Below are positions 1 to 7,756 of a stretch of 17,899 bases of DNA, piece by piece. A program made the position numbers and the translations under genes. Numbering within the stretch: the stretch's first letter is position 1; every line of letters begins with the position of its first letter. A model generated the notes under the pieces. The model worked only from the letters and a program-made list of their open reading frames with translations. It was not told the DNA's origin and did not search any database. The stretch is from UBA4717 sp045577925 (GTDB lineage: Bacteria > Bacillota > Clostridia > Oscillospirales > CAG-272): assembly GCA_045577925.1 (NCBI GenBank), contig JAZNJH010000006.1, forward strand, positions 1 to 17,899. The letters run 5' to 3'.

Positions 1-39
1 TCGATCGATCTCAGGCAGGCGATCATAGAAAGTGAATGA
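1..39 (+). CDS. hisA: HisA, C-terminal end (partial)
   Basis: Only the last 12 codons and a TGA stop (37-39) of a reading frame entering from the left are present. The visible tail, IDLRQAIIESE, resembles the C-terminal helix of HisA (phosphoribosylformimino-5-aminoimidazole carboxamide ribotide isomerase), which commonly ends in an 'IDL..A' helix. The following gene is hisF, which is the usual partner of hisA in Bacillota histidine operons. The stop lies two bases before the preferred hisF start at 42 and overlaps a second possible hisF ATG at 36 in an ATGA arrangement, so translation is probably coupled. The identification rests mainly on context, because so few residues are visible. Confidence 0.7.
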   Translation, partial: SIDLRQAIIESE

Positions 40-41
40 CA

Positions 42-800
42 ATGATAACAAAGAGAATAATACCATGCCTTGACGTCAGAGACGGCAGAGTAGTTAAGGG
101 TGTGAATTTCGAGGGACTTCGTGACGTTTCATCCCCGATAGAGCTCGCGGCATATTACAGCGATTCTGGTGCAGACGAGCTAGTCTTTTACGACATTACC
201 GCATCAAGCGAGGGACGCAGGCTCTTTACCGACATATTGTGTGAAACAGCAAAGCGTGTATTCATTCCACTTACCGTTGGCGGCGGCATCAACACCGTCG
301 CAGACTTTGAAAGAGTGTTATCATGCGGAGCAGATAAGGTCAGCGTAAATTCGGGAGCAATAAAGAACCCCAACCTAATAGGAGAGGCCGCTAAAAAATA
401 TGGTGACCAGTGCGTTGTGCTTTCTGTTGATGCAAAAAGAGTAGACGGCAAGTACCGTGTATTTGCCAAGGGAGGACGTGAGGACACAGGCCTTGACGCG
501 CTTGAATGGATAAAGAGAGGCGTTGACTCGGGCGCTGGTGAGATAGTGCTCAATTCTATCGACACGGACGGTGTTAAGCAGGGATTTGACTGCGAAATGC
601 TTGAAGCGGTAATAAAGATTGTAAACGTGCCGGTTATAGCATCCGGCGGAGCCGGATCGATAGGCGATTTTGTTGATTTGTTCAAAAAAGTACCCGATAT
701 TGATGCAGGCCTTGCGGCATCTGTTTTCCATTTCGGCGAAGTTGACATAAAAGAACTCAAGCGAGAACTTGACATAAACGGTATAAACGTAAGATTATAA
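42..800 (+). CDS. hisF: Imidazole glycerol phosphate synthase cyclase subunit HisF
   Basis: HisF is the TIM-barrel cyclase of IGP synthase. It takes ammonia from the glutaminase HisH and converts PRFAR to imidazole glycerol phosphate and AICAR in cytoplasmic histidine synthesis. The N-terminus carries KRIIPCLDV, and residues D11 and D130 (in LSVDAKR) fall exactly at the positions of the two catalytic aspartates of Thermotoga maritima HisF when translation starts at 42. The phosphate-binding loops TVGGGI (78-83) and IASGGAGS are present. At 252 residues it has the family's usual length. An ATG at 36 would add two residues and overlaps the hisA stop, but 42 fits both the numbering and the spacing from a weak GAAAG at 28-32. 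Downstream, hisIE follows almost directly. Confidence 0.97.
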   Translation: MITKRIIPCLDVRDGRVVKGVNFEGLRDVSSPIELAAYYSDSGADELVFYDITASSEGRRLFTDILCETAKRVFIPLTVGGGINTVADFERVLSCGADKVSVNSGAIKNPNLIGEAAKKYGDQCVVLSVDAKRVDGKYRVFAKGGREDTGLDALEWIKRGVDSGAGEIVLNSIDTDGVKQGFDCEMLEAVIKIVNVPVIASGGAGSIGDFVDLFKKVPDIDAGLAASVFHFGEVDIKELKRELDINGINVRL

Positions 801-803
801 TAT

Positions 804-808
804 GGAGG
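804..808 (+). promoter_or_regulatory. Ribosome binding site of hisIE
   Basis: A GGAGG sits five bases before the ATG at 814. It overlaps the other in-frame ATG at 802, so it shows that 814, not 802, is the start of hisIE. Confidence 0.85.
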
Positions 809-813
809 TTACC

Positions 814-1467
814 ATGATAGATATAGAAACACTTAAATTTGACAAGGACGGGCTTATTCCCGCGATAGTTGTTGATGCAGATACAAAAAAGGTGCTTACT
901 CTCGCATATATGAACCGCGAAAGCCTGAAAATATCAATGGAGAAAAAGCTTACCTGCTTTTTCAGCCGTTCACGTCAGAAGCTTTGGCTAAAAGGCGAAA
1001 CGAGCGGAAATTATCAGCATATTATAAGCATTACTGCAGACTGTGATAATGATGCTCTCACCGTTCTCGTCAAAAAGGACGGACCGGCATGCCATACGGG
1101 GGCAGACTCATGCTTCAATAATGTGATTTTTGAAAATGATGAAGCAGACGCGCCTTTTTCTCTTGAGGCTCTTATGAATCTTATCTGCGGACGTAAGACG
1201 GAAAAGAAAGAGGGCTCTTACACCACCTATCTTTTTGAAAAGGGAATAGATAAGATTCTCAAAAAGGTCGGCGAGGAGTCAACTGAAGTCATTATCGCAG
1301 GCAAAGCAAACGACAAAAAAGAAACTATATACGAGATCGCAGACCTCACTTATCACATCATGGTAATGATGGTTGAAATGGAAATTTCTCTTGAAGAGGT
1401 AAAAAGCGAGCTTGCCTCACGCCACGTTATCGACCATAAGGTAAAACAGGACAAAATGACTAAGTGA
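814..1467 (+). CDS. hisI: Bifunctional phosphoribosyl-AMP cyclohydrolase / phosphoribosyl-ATP pyrophosphatase HisIE
   Basis: This fusion catalyses steps 2 and 3 of histidine synthesis: PRATP to PRAMP (HisE part) and opening of the adenine ring (HisI part). Residues 1-105 are the cyclohydrolase, with the Mg-binding DCDND (D76, D78, D80) and the zinc cysteines C77, C93 (in ACHTG) and C100. Residues about 118-205 are the helical pyrophosphohydrolase, with GEESTEVIIAGK (153-164) and DLTYH (177-181). The protein is 217 residues, normal for the fused form. An in-frame ATG at 802 lies on top of the GGAGG, so 814 is preferred. It sits about a dozen bases after hisF, and its TGA overlaps the GTG start of the next gene by four bases. 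Confidence 0.97.
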   Translation: MIDIETLKFDKDGLIPAIVVDADTKKVLTLAYMNRESLKISMEKKLTCFFSRSRQKLWLKGETSGNYQHIISITADCDNDALTVLVKKDGPACHTGADSCFNNVIFENDEADAPFSLEALMNLICGRKTEKKEGSYTTYLFEKGIDKILKKVGEESTEVIIAGKANDKKETIYEIADLTYHIMVMMVEMEISLEEVKSELASRHVIDHKVKQDKMTK

Positions 1468-2246
1468 AAAAATATAATTTACACACTCATACTGTCTACT
1501 GCGATGGAAAGAATACTCCCGAAGAACTTATAATCGAAGCAATATCGCGCGGATTTTATGCACTCGGCTTTTCGGGGCACGCGCATATGTTCTTTGACAG
1601 AGAGGTGGGCATGTCACCTGAAAACACGAGGATGTATAAGCAAAAGATTCGTGAGCTTGCAGAGAAGTACAGACGAAAGATAAAGATATACACGGGTATC
1701 GAGCAGGATATTTTCTGCCCCGATACAACTGATGGGTATGACTATGTTATAGGCTCTGTTCACTACTTAAAGTGCGGTGATAAGTATTTGCCGGTGGATT
1801 ATAACAGGGCATCGCTAGATGCGGCAGCAGAATTCCTCGGCGGCTACAAGGAGCTTGCCAAGAATTATTTTGAGCTTGTTGGGGATACTTTAGAATATAC
1901 AAAGGCAGATATAATCGGGCACTTTGACCTTATAACCAAGCTTAACGAAAAGGGAGATCTTTTTGACGAGTCGGATACGGACTATTTAAAGTGTGCAGCA
2001 GAGGCGATGGACAGACTCAAAAACGTTCCCTTTGAAGTAAACACGGGAGCGATGTCGCGCGGATACAGAACGAAGCCTTACCCGTCGCTCACTCTTTTGA
2101 AAATGCTTAAGGATATGGGCGGACGTGTAGTGTATTCAAGCGATTGCCACAAAAAAGAAGATCTCGATTATGCCTACGGGGATGCTCTTGAATACATACG
2201 TGCAGCAGGCTTTGAGCGTTTTTTGGATATTGACGAAATATTATGA
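1464..2246 (+). CDS. hisK: Histidinol-phosphate phosphatase, PHP family (HisK/HisJ type)
   Basis: This is a PHP-domain metallophosphatase predicted to remove phosphate from L-histidinol phosphate, the penultimate step of histidine synthesis. The 260-residue protein shows the ordered metal ligands of the PHP fold: H7 and H9 (NLHTHT), D14, H39/H41 (SGHAHM), E80 (TGIEQDI), H100 (GSVHYL), H153 (IGHFDL), and D227 with H229 (SSDCHK). The GTG start at 1464 overlaps the hisIE stop (GTGA). No clear Shine-Dalgarno is visible, so translational coupling is likely, and the first metal ligands lie so close to the N-terminus that no later start is possible. Its place inside the his operon supports histidinol phosphate as substrate over other PHP substrates. 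The symbol is a family label (hisJ is used in some lineages). Confidence 0.92.
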   Translation: MKKYNLHTHTVYCDGKNTPEELIIEAISRGFYALGFSGHAHMFFDREVGMSPENTRMYKQKIRELAEKYRRKIKIYTGIEQDIFCPDTTDGYDYVIGSVHYLKCGDKYLPVDYNRASLDAAAEFLGGYKELAKNYFELVGDTLEYTKADIIGHFDLITKLNEKGDLFDESDTDYLKCAAEAMDRLKNVPFEVNTGAMSRGYRTKPYPSLTLLKMLKDMGGRVVYSSDCHKKEDLDYAYGDALEYIRAAGFERFLDIDEIL

Positions 2247-2258
2247 TCGGAGACTTAT

Positions 2259-3104
2259 ATGAAGATTTCGATGAAATTAAGAAATCACGTGTTTTTTGTG
2301 ATTGGCTCGCTTTTGACAGCGCTTACGATAAGTGTATTTTATCTGCCTAACAAAATAGTAACCGGAGGAGTGTCGGGTGTATCTACGATACTTTATCATG
2401 CGGCGTCTGTACCGCCCGGTGTGACATATTTCGTTGTCAATGCCGTTTTATTGCTTATAGGTTTTAAGTATCTTGGACGTGGTTTTGTAGTAAAAACTAT
2501 AATAGGCTCGTCTATTGTAACGGTATTCGTGCAGGTTTTTTCCTATCTGCCGCTTTTAACGGATAACATAATATTAAACGTTGTATTTGGATCAATTACG
2601 TACGGATTTGCTATTGGCCTGACTCTTATATCAGGTGGCTCAACGGGCGGAACTGATATTTTAGGTCGCCTCATACAGTACAGATTTCCGAGTATCAGAA
2701 TAGGAAGTTCAATTCTGATATGTGATTTTATTGTCATATTTGTATCGCTGCTTATTTTTAAAAATATCGACCTTGCGCTTTACGGAATTATTGCTCTGTT
2801 TGTGTCAAGCTTCTCGATAAACGTTCTTATCAGACGGCTGAACGTATCAAAGCTTGCGTTCGTTATAACAGAAAAGGGCAATGAGCTTTCCGAATATCTT
2901 ATAAAGAACTCACCAAGAGGTGTTACGGCGCTTGATGCGGTAGGCGGATATACGAGTAAGAAAAAGACCGTTCTTATGTGCGCGCTTAAGGAGCGCGAGC
3001 TCCCGCTATTTCAGAATCGTGTACACGAAATAGACCCTGAAGCTTTTATAATATTCTCAGAATCCGAGCAGATAGTCGGCAACGGATTTTATGTTTACAG
3101 ATAA
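2259..3104 (+). CDS. YitT family membrane protein (YitT_membrane plus DUF2179)
   Basis: A 281-residue protein of the YitT family, whose function is not established. Residues about 8-190 hold roughly five or six hydrophobic membrane segments with the family's glycine-rich motifs: GGVSG (36-40) and GGSTGGTDILG (126-136). The cytosolic C-terminal part (about 197-281) is the DUF2179 domain, with RGVTALDAVGGYT (220-232) and a closing FYVYR. The start at 2259 has GGAGA (2249-2253) five bases upstream. It begins 12 bases after the phosphatase gene with no terminator or promoter between them, so it is probably the last gene of the his transcript, ahead of the terminator at 3138. No functional link to histidine is known. 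Confidence 0.93.
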   Translation: MKISMKLRNHVFFVIGSLLTALTISVFYLPNKIVTGGVSGVSTILYHAASVPPGVTYFVVNAVLLLIGFKYLGRGFVVKTIIGSSIVTVFVQVFSYLPLLTDNIILNVVFGSITYGFAIGLTLISGGSTGGTDILGRLIQYRFPSIRIGSSILICDFIVIFVSLLIFKNIDLALYGIIALFVSSFSINVLIRRLNVSKLAFVITEKGNELSEYLIKNSPRGVTALDAVGGYTSKKKTVLMCALKERELPLFQNRVHEIDPEAFIIFSESEQIVGNGFYVYR

Positions 3105-3137
3105 CTCCTGAACCTTATAATACAGGCAAATTCTACG

Positions 3138-3180
3138 CACGGTAGAGTCTTATTTTCAGACTCTACCGTGTGCTTTTATT
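3138..3180 (+). terminator. Rho-independent terminator of the his-yitT operon
   Basis: A perfect 13-bp stem (3138-3150 paired with 3158-3170) with a seven-base loop is followed by a U-rich stretch (GCTTTTATTT). It lies 34 bases after the yitT stop and closes the his operon. Confidence 0.92.
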
Positions 3181-3430
3181 TGTGTATACTCATAAAGTTT
3201 TTAAGCAGGTTTCTTTTCGTGGCTTAATGGTGTAATATATAGGCAAAGATGGTTCGTCACGAGGTCGTTTTTCATGTTTTAACAGCATTTTCTACATATT
3301 AATTAAATTCTTATATAATGTAAACAAATGTCAGCGAAACTTGACTTTGACACCGTGTTGTGTTATCATTATTCTTGGATTTTTATTTTCAAGTTTGCCC
3401 TGTTTATTAAAGGCTAAAAGGTAAAATTAT
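3181..3430 (+). promoter_or_regulatory. Non-coding leader region upstream of the activase fusion, with overlapping promoters
   Basis: The 326-base gap between yitT and the next gene begins with the terminator; the rest is AT-rich and non-coding. Two sigma-A-like promoters overlap: TTGACT (3341-3346) with TATCAT (3364-3369), and TTGACA (3347-3352) with TATTCT (3370-3375). Both have 17-base spacers. A weaker candidate further up is TCTACA (3291-3296) with TATAAT (3314-3319), also with N17. I recognise no riboswitch, tRNA or small RNA in 3181-3290. The start codon at 3431 is preceded by an AAAGG-type ribosome binding site near 3417-3421. Confidence 0.6.
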
Positions 3431-6400
3431 ATGTCAAATAACTATTACATAGGCGTGGACATAGGCTCCACAACAGCAAAAATAGCAGTGCTTGACGAGT
3501 ACGGCAATATGTGCGCATCGAGTTACAGACGTCATTATTCCAATACCCGTGACACAGTTGCCGATCTCTTGTCTGAATTTGTTGACTTGCACGGCGACGG
3601 AGAAGCAGAGTTTGCGATAACGGGAAGTGGCGGAATGGGTCTTGCCAAAGTTTTGGATATAAACTTTGTGCAAGAGGTTATTTCCGAAACGGGTGCACTA
3701 AATGAGCTTGATAAAAAGGTTGACGTTGCGATCGAGCTTGGCGGAGAGGATGCGAAGATAATATATCTGACAGGCGGAATTGACCAGCGAATGAACGGAA
3801 TATGCGCCGGCGGTACAGGCTCTTTTATCGATCAGATGGCGGCGATACTGCAAACAGATGCAGGCGGACTTGACGAGCTTGCCTCAGGTGCAAAGACCGT
3901 CTATCCGATAGCCGCACGCTGCGGAGTATTTGCAAAGACAGACATTCAGCCTCTTATAAACGACGGTGCGGCACGCGAGGACCTTGCATACTCAATATTC
4001 AAAGCGGTAGTAAATCAGACTATAAGCGGACTTGCCTGCGGCAGACCGATACGCGGTAACGTTGCATTTTTAGGCGGCCCTCTGCATTACCTTAAAAATC
4101 TCAGACGCGCGTTTATGGAAACGCTCGGGCTTACAGAGGAAACTGCGGTAGTGCCCGAAAACGGACATATGTTTGCCGCTTACGGTGCGGCACTTTACGC
4201 AAAACGTAAAGGCTCAAGAAGACTTAAACTTACAGATTTTATACACGAGCTTAAAGAAGCGAAGGGCGTTACGGCAGAGATCACACGTCTTGAGCCCTTA
4301 TTTGTGGATGAAGATGACTACGAAGACTTTACAAAACGTCATAGTGAAAACAGAGTAAAAAAAGCTGATATTGAAACATACAGCGGTAACTGCTATCTTG
4401 GTATAGATGCAGGCTCTACCACAACAAAGATAGCGCTTATATCGGAAAATGGCGAGCTTTTATACTCATACTACAAAAACAACAGCGGCGACCCGATAGC
4501 GTGTGCAAAGCAGTCGTTTGCTGAAATTGCTCAGGTTCTGCCAGAAAGCGCGCATATCGTTGGCACTTGCTCAACGGGATACGGCGAAGAGCTTATGAAA
4601 AATGCGTTCAGGCTTGACTTGGGCGAGGTCGAAACTATCGCGCATTTTACGGCGGCGAAATATTTCGAGCCCGACGTAGACTGTATACTCGACATCGGCG
4701 GACAGGATATGAAGTGCATACGTATCAAAGACGGATACGTTGACAATATCATGCTTAACGAAGCATGCTCCTCGGGCTGCGGCTCGTTCATAGAAAACTT
4801 CGCAAGCTCAATGGGCTTTACAGCACCCGAGTTTGCCGCAGAAGCGCTTTTTGCAAAAAATCCGCTTGACCTCGGTACGCGATGCACCGTATTTATGAAC
4901 TCAAACGTCAAGCAGGCGCAGAAAGAGGGCGCAAGTGTTGCCGATATAGCATCGGGGCTTGCGTACTCGGTCATCAAAAACGCACTTTTTAAGGTCATAA
5001 AGCTTACCGACTCAAAAGCGCTCGGTAAAAAGATAGTTGTACAGGGCGGCACGTTTTATAACGATGCGGTGCTCAGAGCCTTTGAAAAAACTGCACAAAC
5101 AGAAGCTATACGTCCGGATATTGCAGGTATAATGGGCGCGTTTGGCGCATCGCTTCTAGCGAAGGAAAGACACAAGAGAGGTTATTTCGGTTGCGAGTTT
5201 ATACCGTCTGCAGCGTGTCAGCTTGAATACAGCGTATCAACCGCAAGATGCCAGGGATGTAACAACAAGTGCAGACTCACGGTAAACAAATTTTCAGACG
5301 GCAGACGGTACATATCGGGCAACAGATGCGAAAAGGGTCTCGGAATCGAAAAGAGCACAAACGATATGCCAAATATGTTCGAGTACAAGAACAAAAAGCT
5401 TTTCGGCTATGAAAGTCTTGATCCGAGCTGTGCAAAGCGCGGAGTTATCGGTATACCGCGTGTGCTCAATATGTACGAAAACTACCCATTCTGGGCGGTA
5501 TTCTTTAAAAAGCTCGGATTTTCGGTAATGCTTTCGCCGTTTTCAACGAGAAAGATATATTCGCTCGGAATGGAATCGATACCTAGTGAATCCGAGTGCT
5601 ATCCTGCAAAGATAGTACACGGACATATAGAGTGGCTTATACAAAACGGCGCAAAGCACATATTCTATCCCTGCGTCTTCTATGAAAGACGCGAGGATCC
5701 TGCGGCGCAAAATCACTTCAACTGCCCTATGGTCACTTCATACCCCGAAAATATCTCAAATAACTGCGAGTCATTAAAGGACGGGGATATTAAGCTCATA
5801 AAGCCTTTCCTTGCTTTTACAGATGAGCAAACGCTCAGACACGAGCTTGAAAAGTTCGCGCTTGAAGAGTGGGGAATAGAAAAGGCAGAAACGGGTCGCG
5901 CCGTTTCTGCGGCATGGCGCGCGCTTGAAGCCTTCCGTGAAGATATAAAGCGAGAGGGCGAGCAGATACTTAAACGTATCCACGAAAGAGGTGAGCGCGG
6001 TATTGTCCTTGCAGGACGTCCGTACCACCTTGACCCAGAAATAAACCACGGTATTCCCGAAATGATAAAGAGCTACGGCGTTGCAGTTCTTACAGAAGAT
6101 TCCATTTCGCATCTCGGGCACTATATGACTTTGCGCGTAACTAATCAGTGGATGTACCACTCAAGACTGTACAGGGCGGCAGAGTACGTATGCCGTGACA
6201 GCTCGCTTGACCTTATCCAGCTTAATTCATTCGGTTGCGGACTTGACGCGGTCACTACCGACCAGGTTGCCGATATACTTTCGCAGTCGGGTAAGATATA
6301 CACGCTGCTTAAGATCGACGAGGTCAATAACCTTGGTGCAGCGCGCATACGTGTGCGCTCGACCCTCTCGGCTATCCGTATGAGAAATAACGAGATGCCC

Positions 6401-7717
6401 GAGCGTGTTGACGACAGTATATTCAAGCCTGTTAAGTACACCGACAAAATGCAGGAAAAGGGTTACACGATACTCTTCCCACCAATGTCTCCGATTCATT
6501 TTGAGATACTTGAAGCGGCGTTTAACGCGTCAGGCTACAAGGCGGTAATGATGAGAAAAGAAGGTCCGGAGATAATCGAGCTCGGGCTCAAATACTGTAA
6601 CAACGATGCCTGCTATCCCGCATTTATCGTTATCGGTCAGTTTATGGAAGCGGTGCTCTCCGGCAGATACGATACGGACAGACTCGCGCTTATTATGACA
6701 CAGACAGGCGGCGGCTGCCGTGCATCAAATTATATCGGACTCATAAGACGTGCGCTGAAGCTTGCAGGCTTTGGTCATATTCCCGTAATTTCATTAAGCT
6801 TTACGGGTATGGAAAAGCATTCGGGACTCAAGTACAGCCTGAAACTGATAACAAAGGCTTTGCAGGCGCTCTATTACGGGGACGTATTAAACATCCTGCT
6901 CCTACATAGCCGTCCTTATGAAATAGTAGCAGGCTCGGCAAACGAGCTTGCGGAAAAATGGAAGCAAAAGTGTATAAAATCGCTGACAGGCAAGGGCTTC
7001 GGACTTTCTTCGTTTCGCTCCAATATTTACGGTGCGGTACGCGAATTTGACGAACTTGCCGTAAACGAGGGACTCAAAAAGCCGAGAGTCGGTATAGTTG
7101 GCGAGATACTTGTAAAGTATATGCCGCTTGCGAATAACCACCTCGTGGAGCTTCTTGAAGCAGAGGGTGCGGAAGCATCACTTCCGCCAATGGTAGGCTT
7201 TTTGCAGTACTGCTTCAGAAATAACGAATACAGGCACGAGCATCTCGGCAAATCCAGACTCAGCGGACTTCTCGGAACGGCACTTTTGAAGTTTACCGAA
7301 TTTGTCGGCAGGCCGATGAAGTCTGCGCTTGAAAAGAGCCGTCATTTTGAAGCTCCCGAAAGTATTGCGACGATAGAAAAAAACGCAACGGAAGTAATAT
7401 CTATCGGTAACCAGTGCGGCGAGGGCTGGTATCTCGCAGGCGAGATCGTCAGCCTTATCAAAGGCGGCGTAAACAACGTCGTATGCACACAGCCTTTCGG
7501 CTGCTTACCTAACCACATCGCAGGCAAGGGTATCATCAAAAAGCTCAAGGAGCTTTACCCCGGCGCAAACGTCATCGCTATCGACTATGACCCGAGCGCC
7601 AGCCGTGTAAATCAGGTAAACAGGATCAAGATGATGCTTGACTTTGTTGATCTTGAAAACGAGTCAAAGGCAGGCGAAGACGTCACGGAAGATAAGCGCG
7701 AAACGGTTTTGATATAA
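3431..7717 (+). CDS. Single-chain (R)-2-hydroxyacyl-CoA dehydratase-like protein: two BadF/HgdC ATPase domains fused to two HgdB-like halves
   Basis: The family couples ATP hydrolysis to the injection of very low-potential electrons through iron-sulfur clusters; the substrate of this fused class is not known to me. In this 1428-residue protein, residues 5-258 and 321-578 are two ASKHA ATPase domains. Each has a phosphate-1 motif (YIGVDIGSTTAKIAVL; YLGIDAGSTTTKIALI), GGEDAK or GGQDMK, and two cysteines 39 residues apart (C125/C164; C446/C485). A linker (about 585-660) has a Cys cluster C607, C610, C614, C633 (DUF2229 region). Residues about 670-990 and 1010-1400 look like two diverged copies of an HgdA/HgdB-type fold, each with a CYPA motif (C723; C1061), a second cysteine (C748; C1096) and an FGC motif (C936; C1358). 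The gene is monocistronic between its own promoter and terminator. It is commonly annotated as an acyl-CoA dehydratase activase-related protein; the reaction is unproven. Confidence 0.88.
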   Translation: MSNNYYIGVDIGSTTAKIAVLDEYGNMCASSYRRHYSNTRDTVADLLSEFVDLHGDGEAEFAITGSGGMGLAKVLDINFVQEVISETGALNELDKKVDVAIELGGEDAKIIYLTGGIDQRMNGICAGGTGSFIDQMAAILQTDAGGLDELASGAKTVYPIAARCGVFAKTDIQPLINDGAAREDLAYSIFKAVVNQTISGLACGRPIRGNVAFLGGPLHYLKNLRRAFMETLGLTEETAVVPENGHMFAAYGAALYAKRKGSRRLKLTDFIHELKEAKGVTAEITRLEPLFVDEDDYEDFTKRHSENRVKKADIETYSGNCYLGIDAGSTTTKIALISENGELLYSYYKNNSGDPIACAKQSFAEIAQVLPESAHIVGTCSTGYGEELMKNAFRLDLGEVETIAHFTAAKYFEPDVDCILDIGGQDMKCIRIKDGYVDNIMLNEACSSGCGSFIENFASSMGFTAPEFAAEALFAKNPLDLGTRCTVFMNSNVKQAQKEGASVADIASGLAYSVIKNALFKVIKLTDSKALGKKIVVQGGTFYNDAVLRAFEKTAQTEAIRPDIAGIMGAFGASLLAKERHKRGYFGCEFIPSAACQLEYSVSTARCQGCNNKCRLTVNKFSDGRRYISGNRCEKGLGIEKSTNDMPNMFEYKNKKLFGYESLDPSCAKRGVIGIPRVLNMYENYPFWAVFFKKLGFSVMLSPFSTRKIYSLGMESIPSESECYPAKIVHGHIEWLIQNGAKHIFYPCVFYERREDPAAQNHFNCPMVTSYPENISNNCESLKDGDIKLIKPFLAFTDEQTLRHELEKFALEEWGIEKAETGRAVSAAWRALEAFREDIKREGEQILKRIHERGERGIVLAGRPYHLDPEINHGIPEMIKSYGVAVLTEDSISHLGHYMTLRVTNQWMYHSRLYRAAEYVCRDSSLDLIQLNSFGCGLDAVTTDQVADILSQSGKIYTLLKIDEVNNLGAARIRVRSTLSAIRMRNNEMPERVDDSIFKPVKYTDKMQEKGYTILFPPMSPIHFEILEAAFNASGYKAVMMRKEGPEIIELGLKYCNNDACYPAFIVIGQFMEAVLSGRYDTDRLALIMTQTGGGCRASNYIGLIRRALKLAGFGHIPVISLSFTGMEKHSGLKYSLKLITKALQALYYGDVLNILLLHSRPYEIVAGSANELAEKWKQKCIKSLTGKGFGLSSFRSNIYGAVREFDELAVNEGLKKPRVGIVGEILVKYMPLANNHLVELLEAEGAEASLPPMVGFLQYCFRNNEYRHEHLGKSRLSGLLGTALLKFTEFVGRPMKSALEKSRHFEAPESIATIEKNATEVISIGNQCGEGWYLAGEIVSLIKGGVNNVVCTQPFGCLPNHIAGKGIIKKLKELYPGANVIAIDYDPSASRVNQVNRIKMMLDFVDLENESKAGEDVTEDKRETVLI

Positions 7718-7720
7718 AAA

Positions 7721-7756
7721 ATTCCCGACGCCTAAATGGTGTCGGGAATACTTTTA
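7721..7756. terminator. Bidirectional terminator between the convergent activase fusion and UPF0371 genes
   Basis: A 12-bp stem (7721-7732 with 7738-7749, one G-U pair) has a five-base loop. It is flanked by five A bases on the left and CTTTTATTTA on the right, so it can end transcription from both directions. It overlaps the last bases before the stop of the minus-strand gene at 7754. Confidence 0.9.

Noticed and set aside
3249..3302. A 17-residue open frame in the gap before the activase fusion
   Set aside because: It has no good ribosome binding site or promoter and a composition that looks random.
3181..3430. A riboswitch or structured RNA in the leader of the activase fusion
   Set aside because: I could find no extended base-paired structure or recognisable conserved core beyond the upstream terminator.
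4531..5052. A long open frame on the minus strand opposite the activase fusion
   Set aside because: It has no family resemblance or ribosome binding site and lies entirely within a clearly coding plus-strand gene; it is a by-product of that gene's codon use. The same applies to 188-775, 6145-6499 and 7027-7251 on the minus strand.
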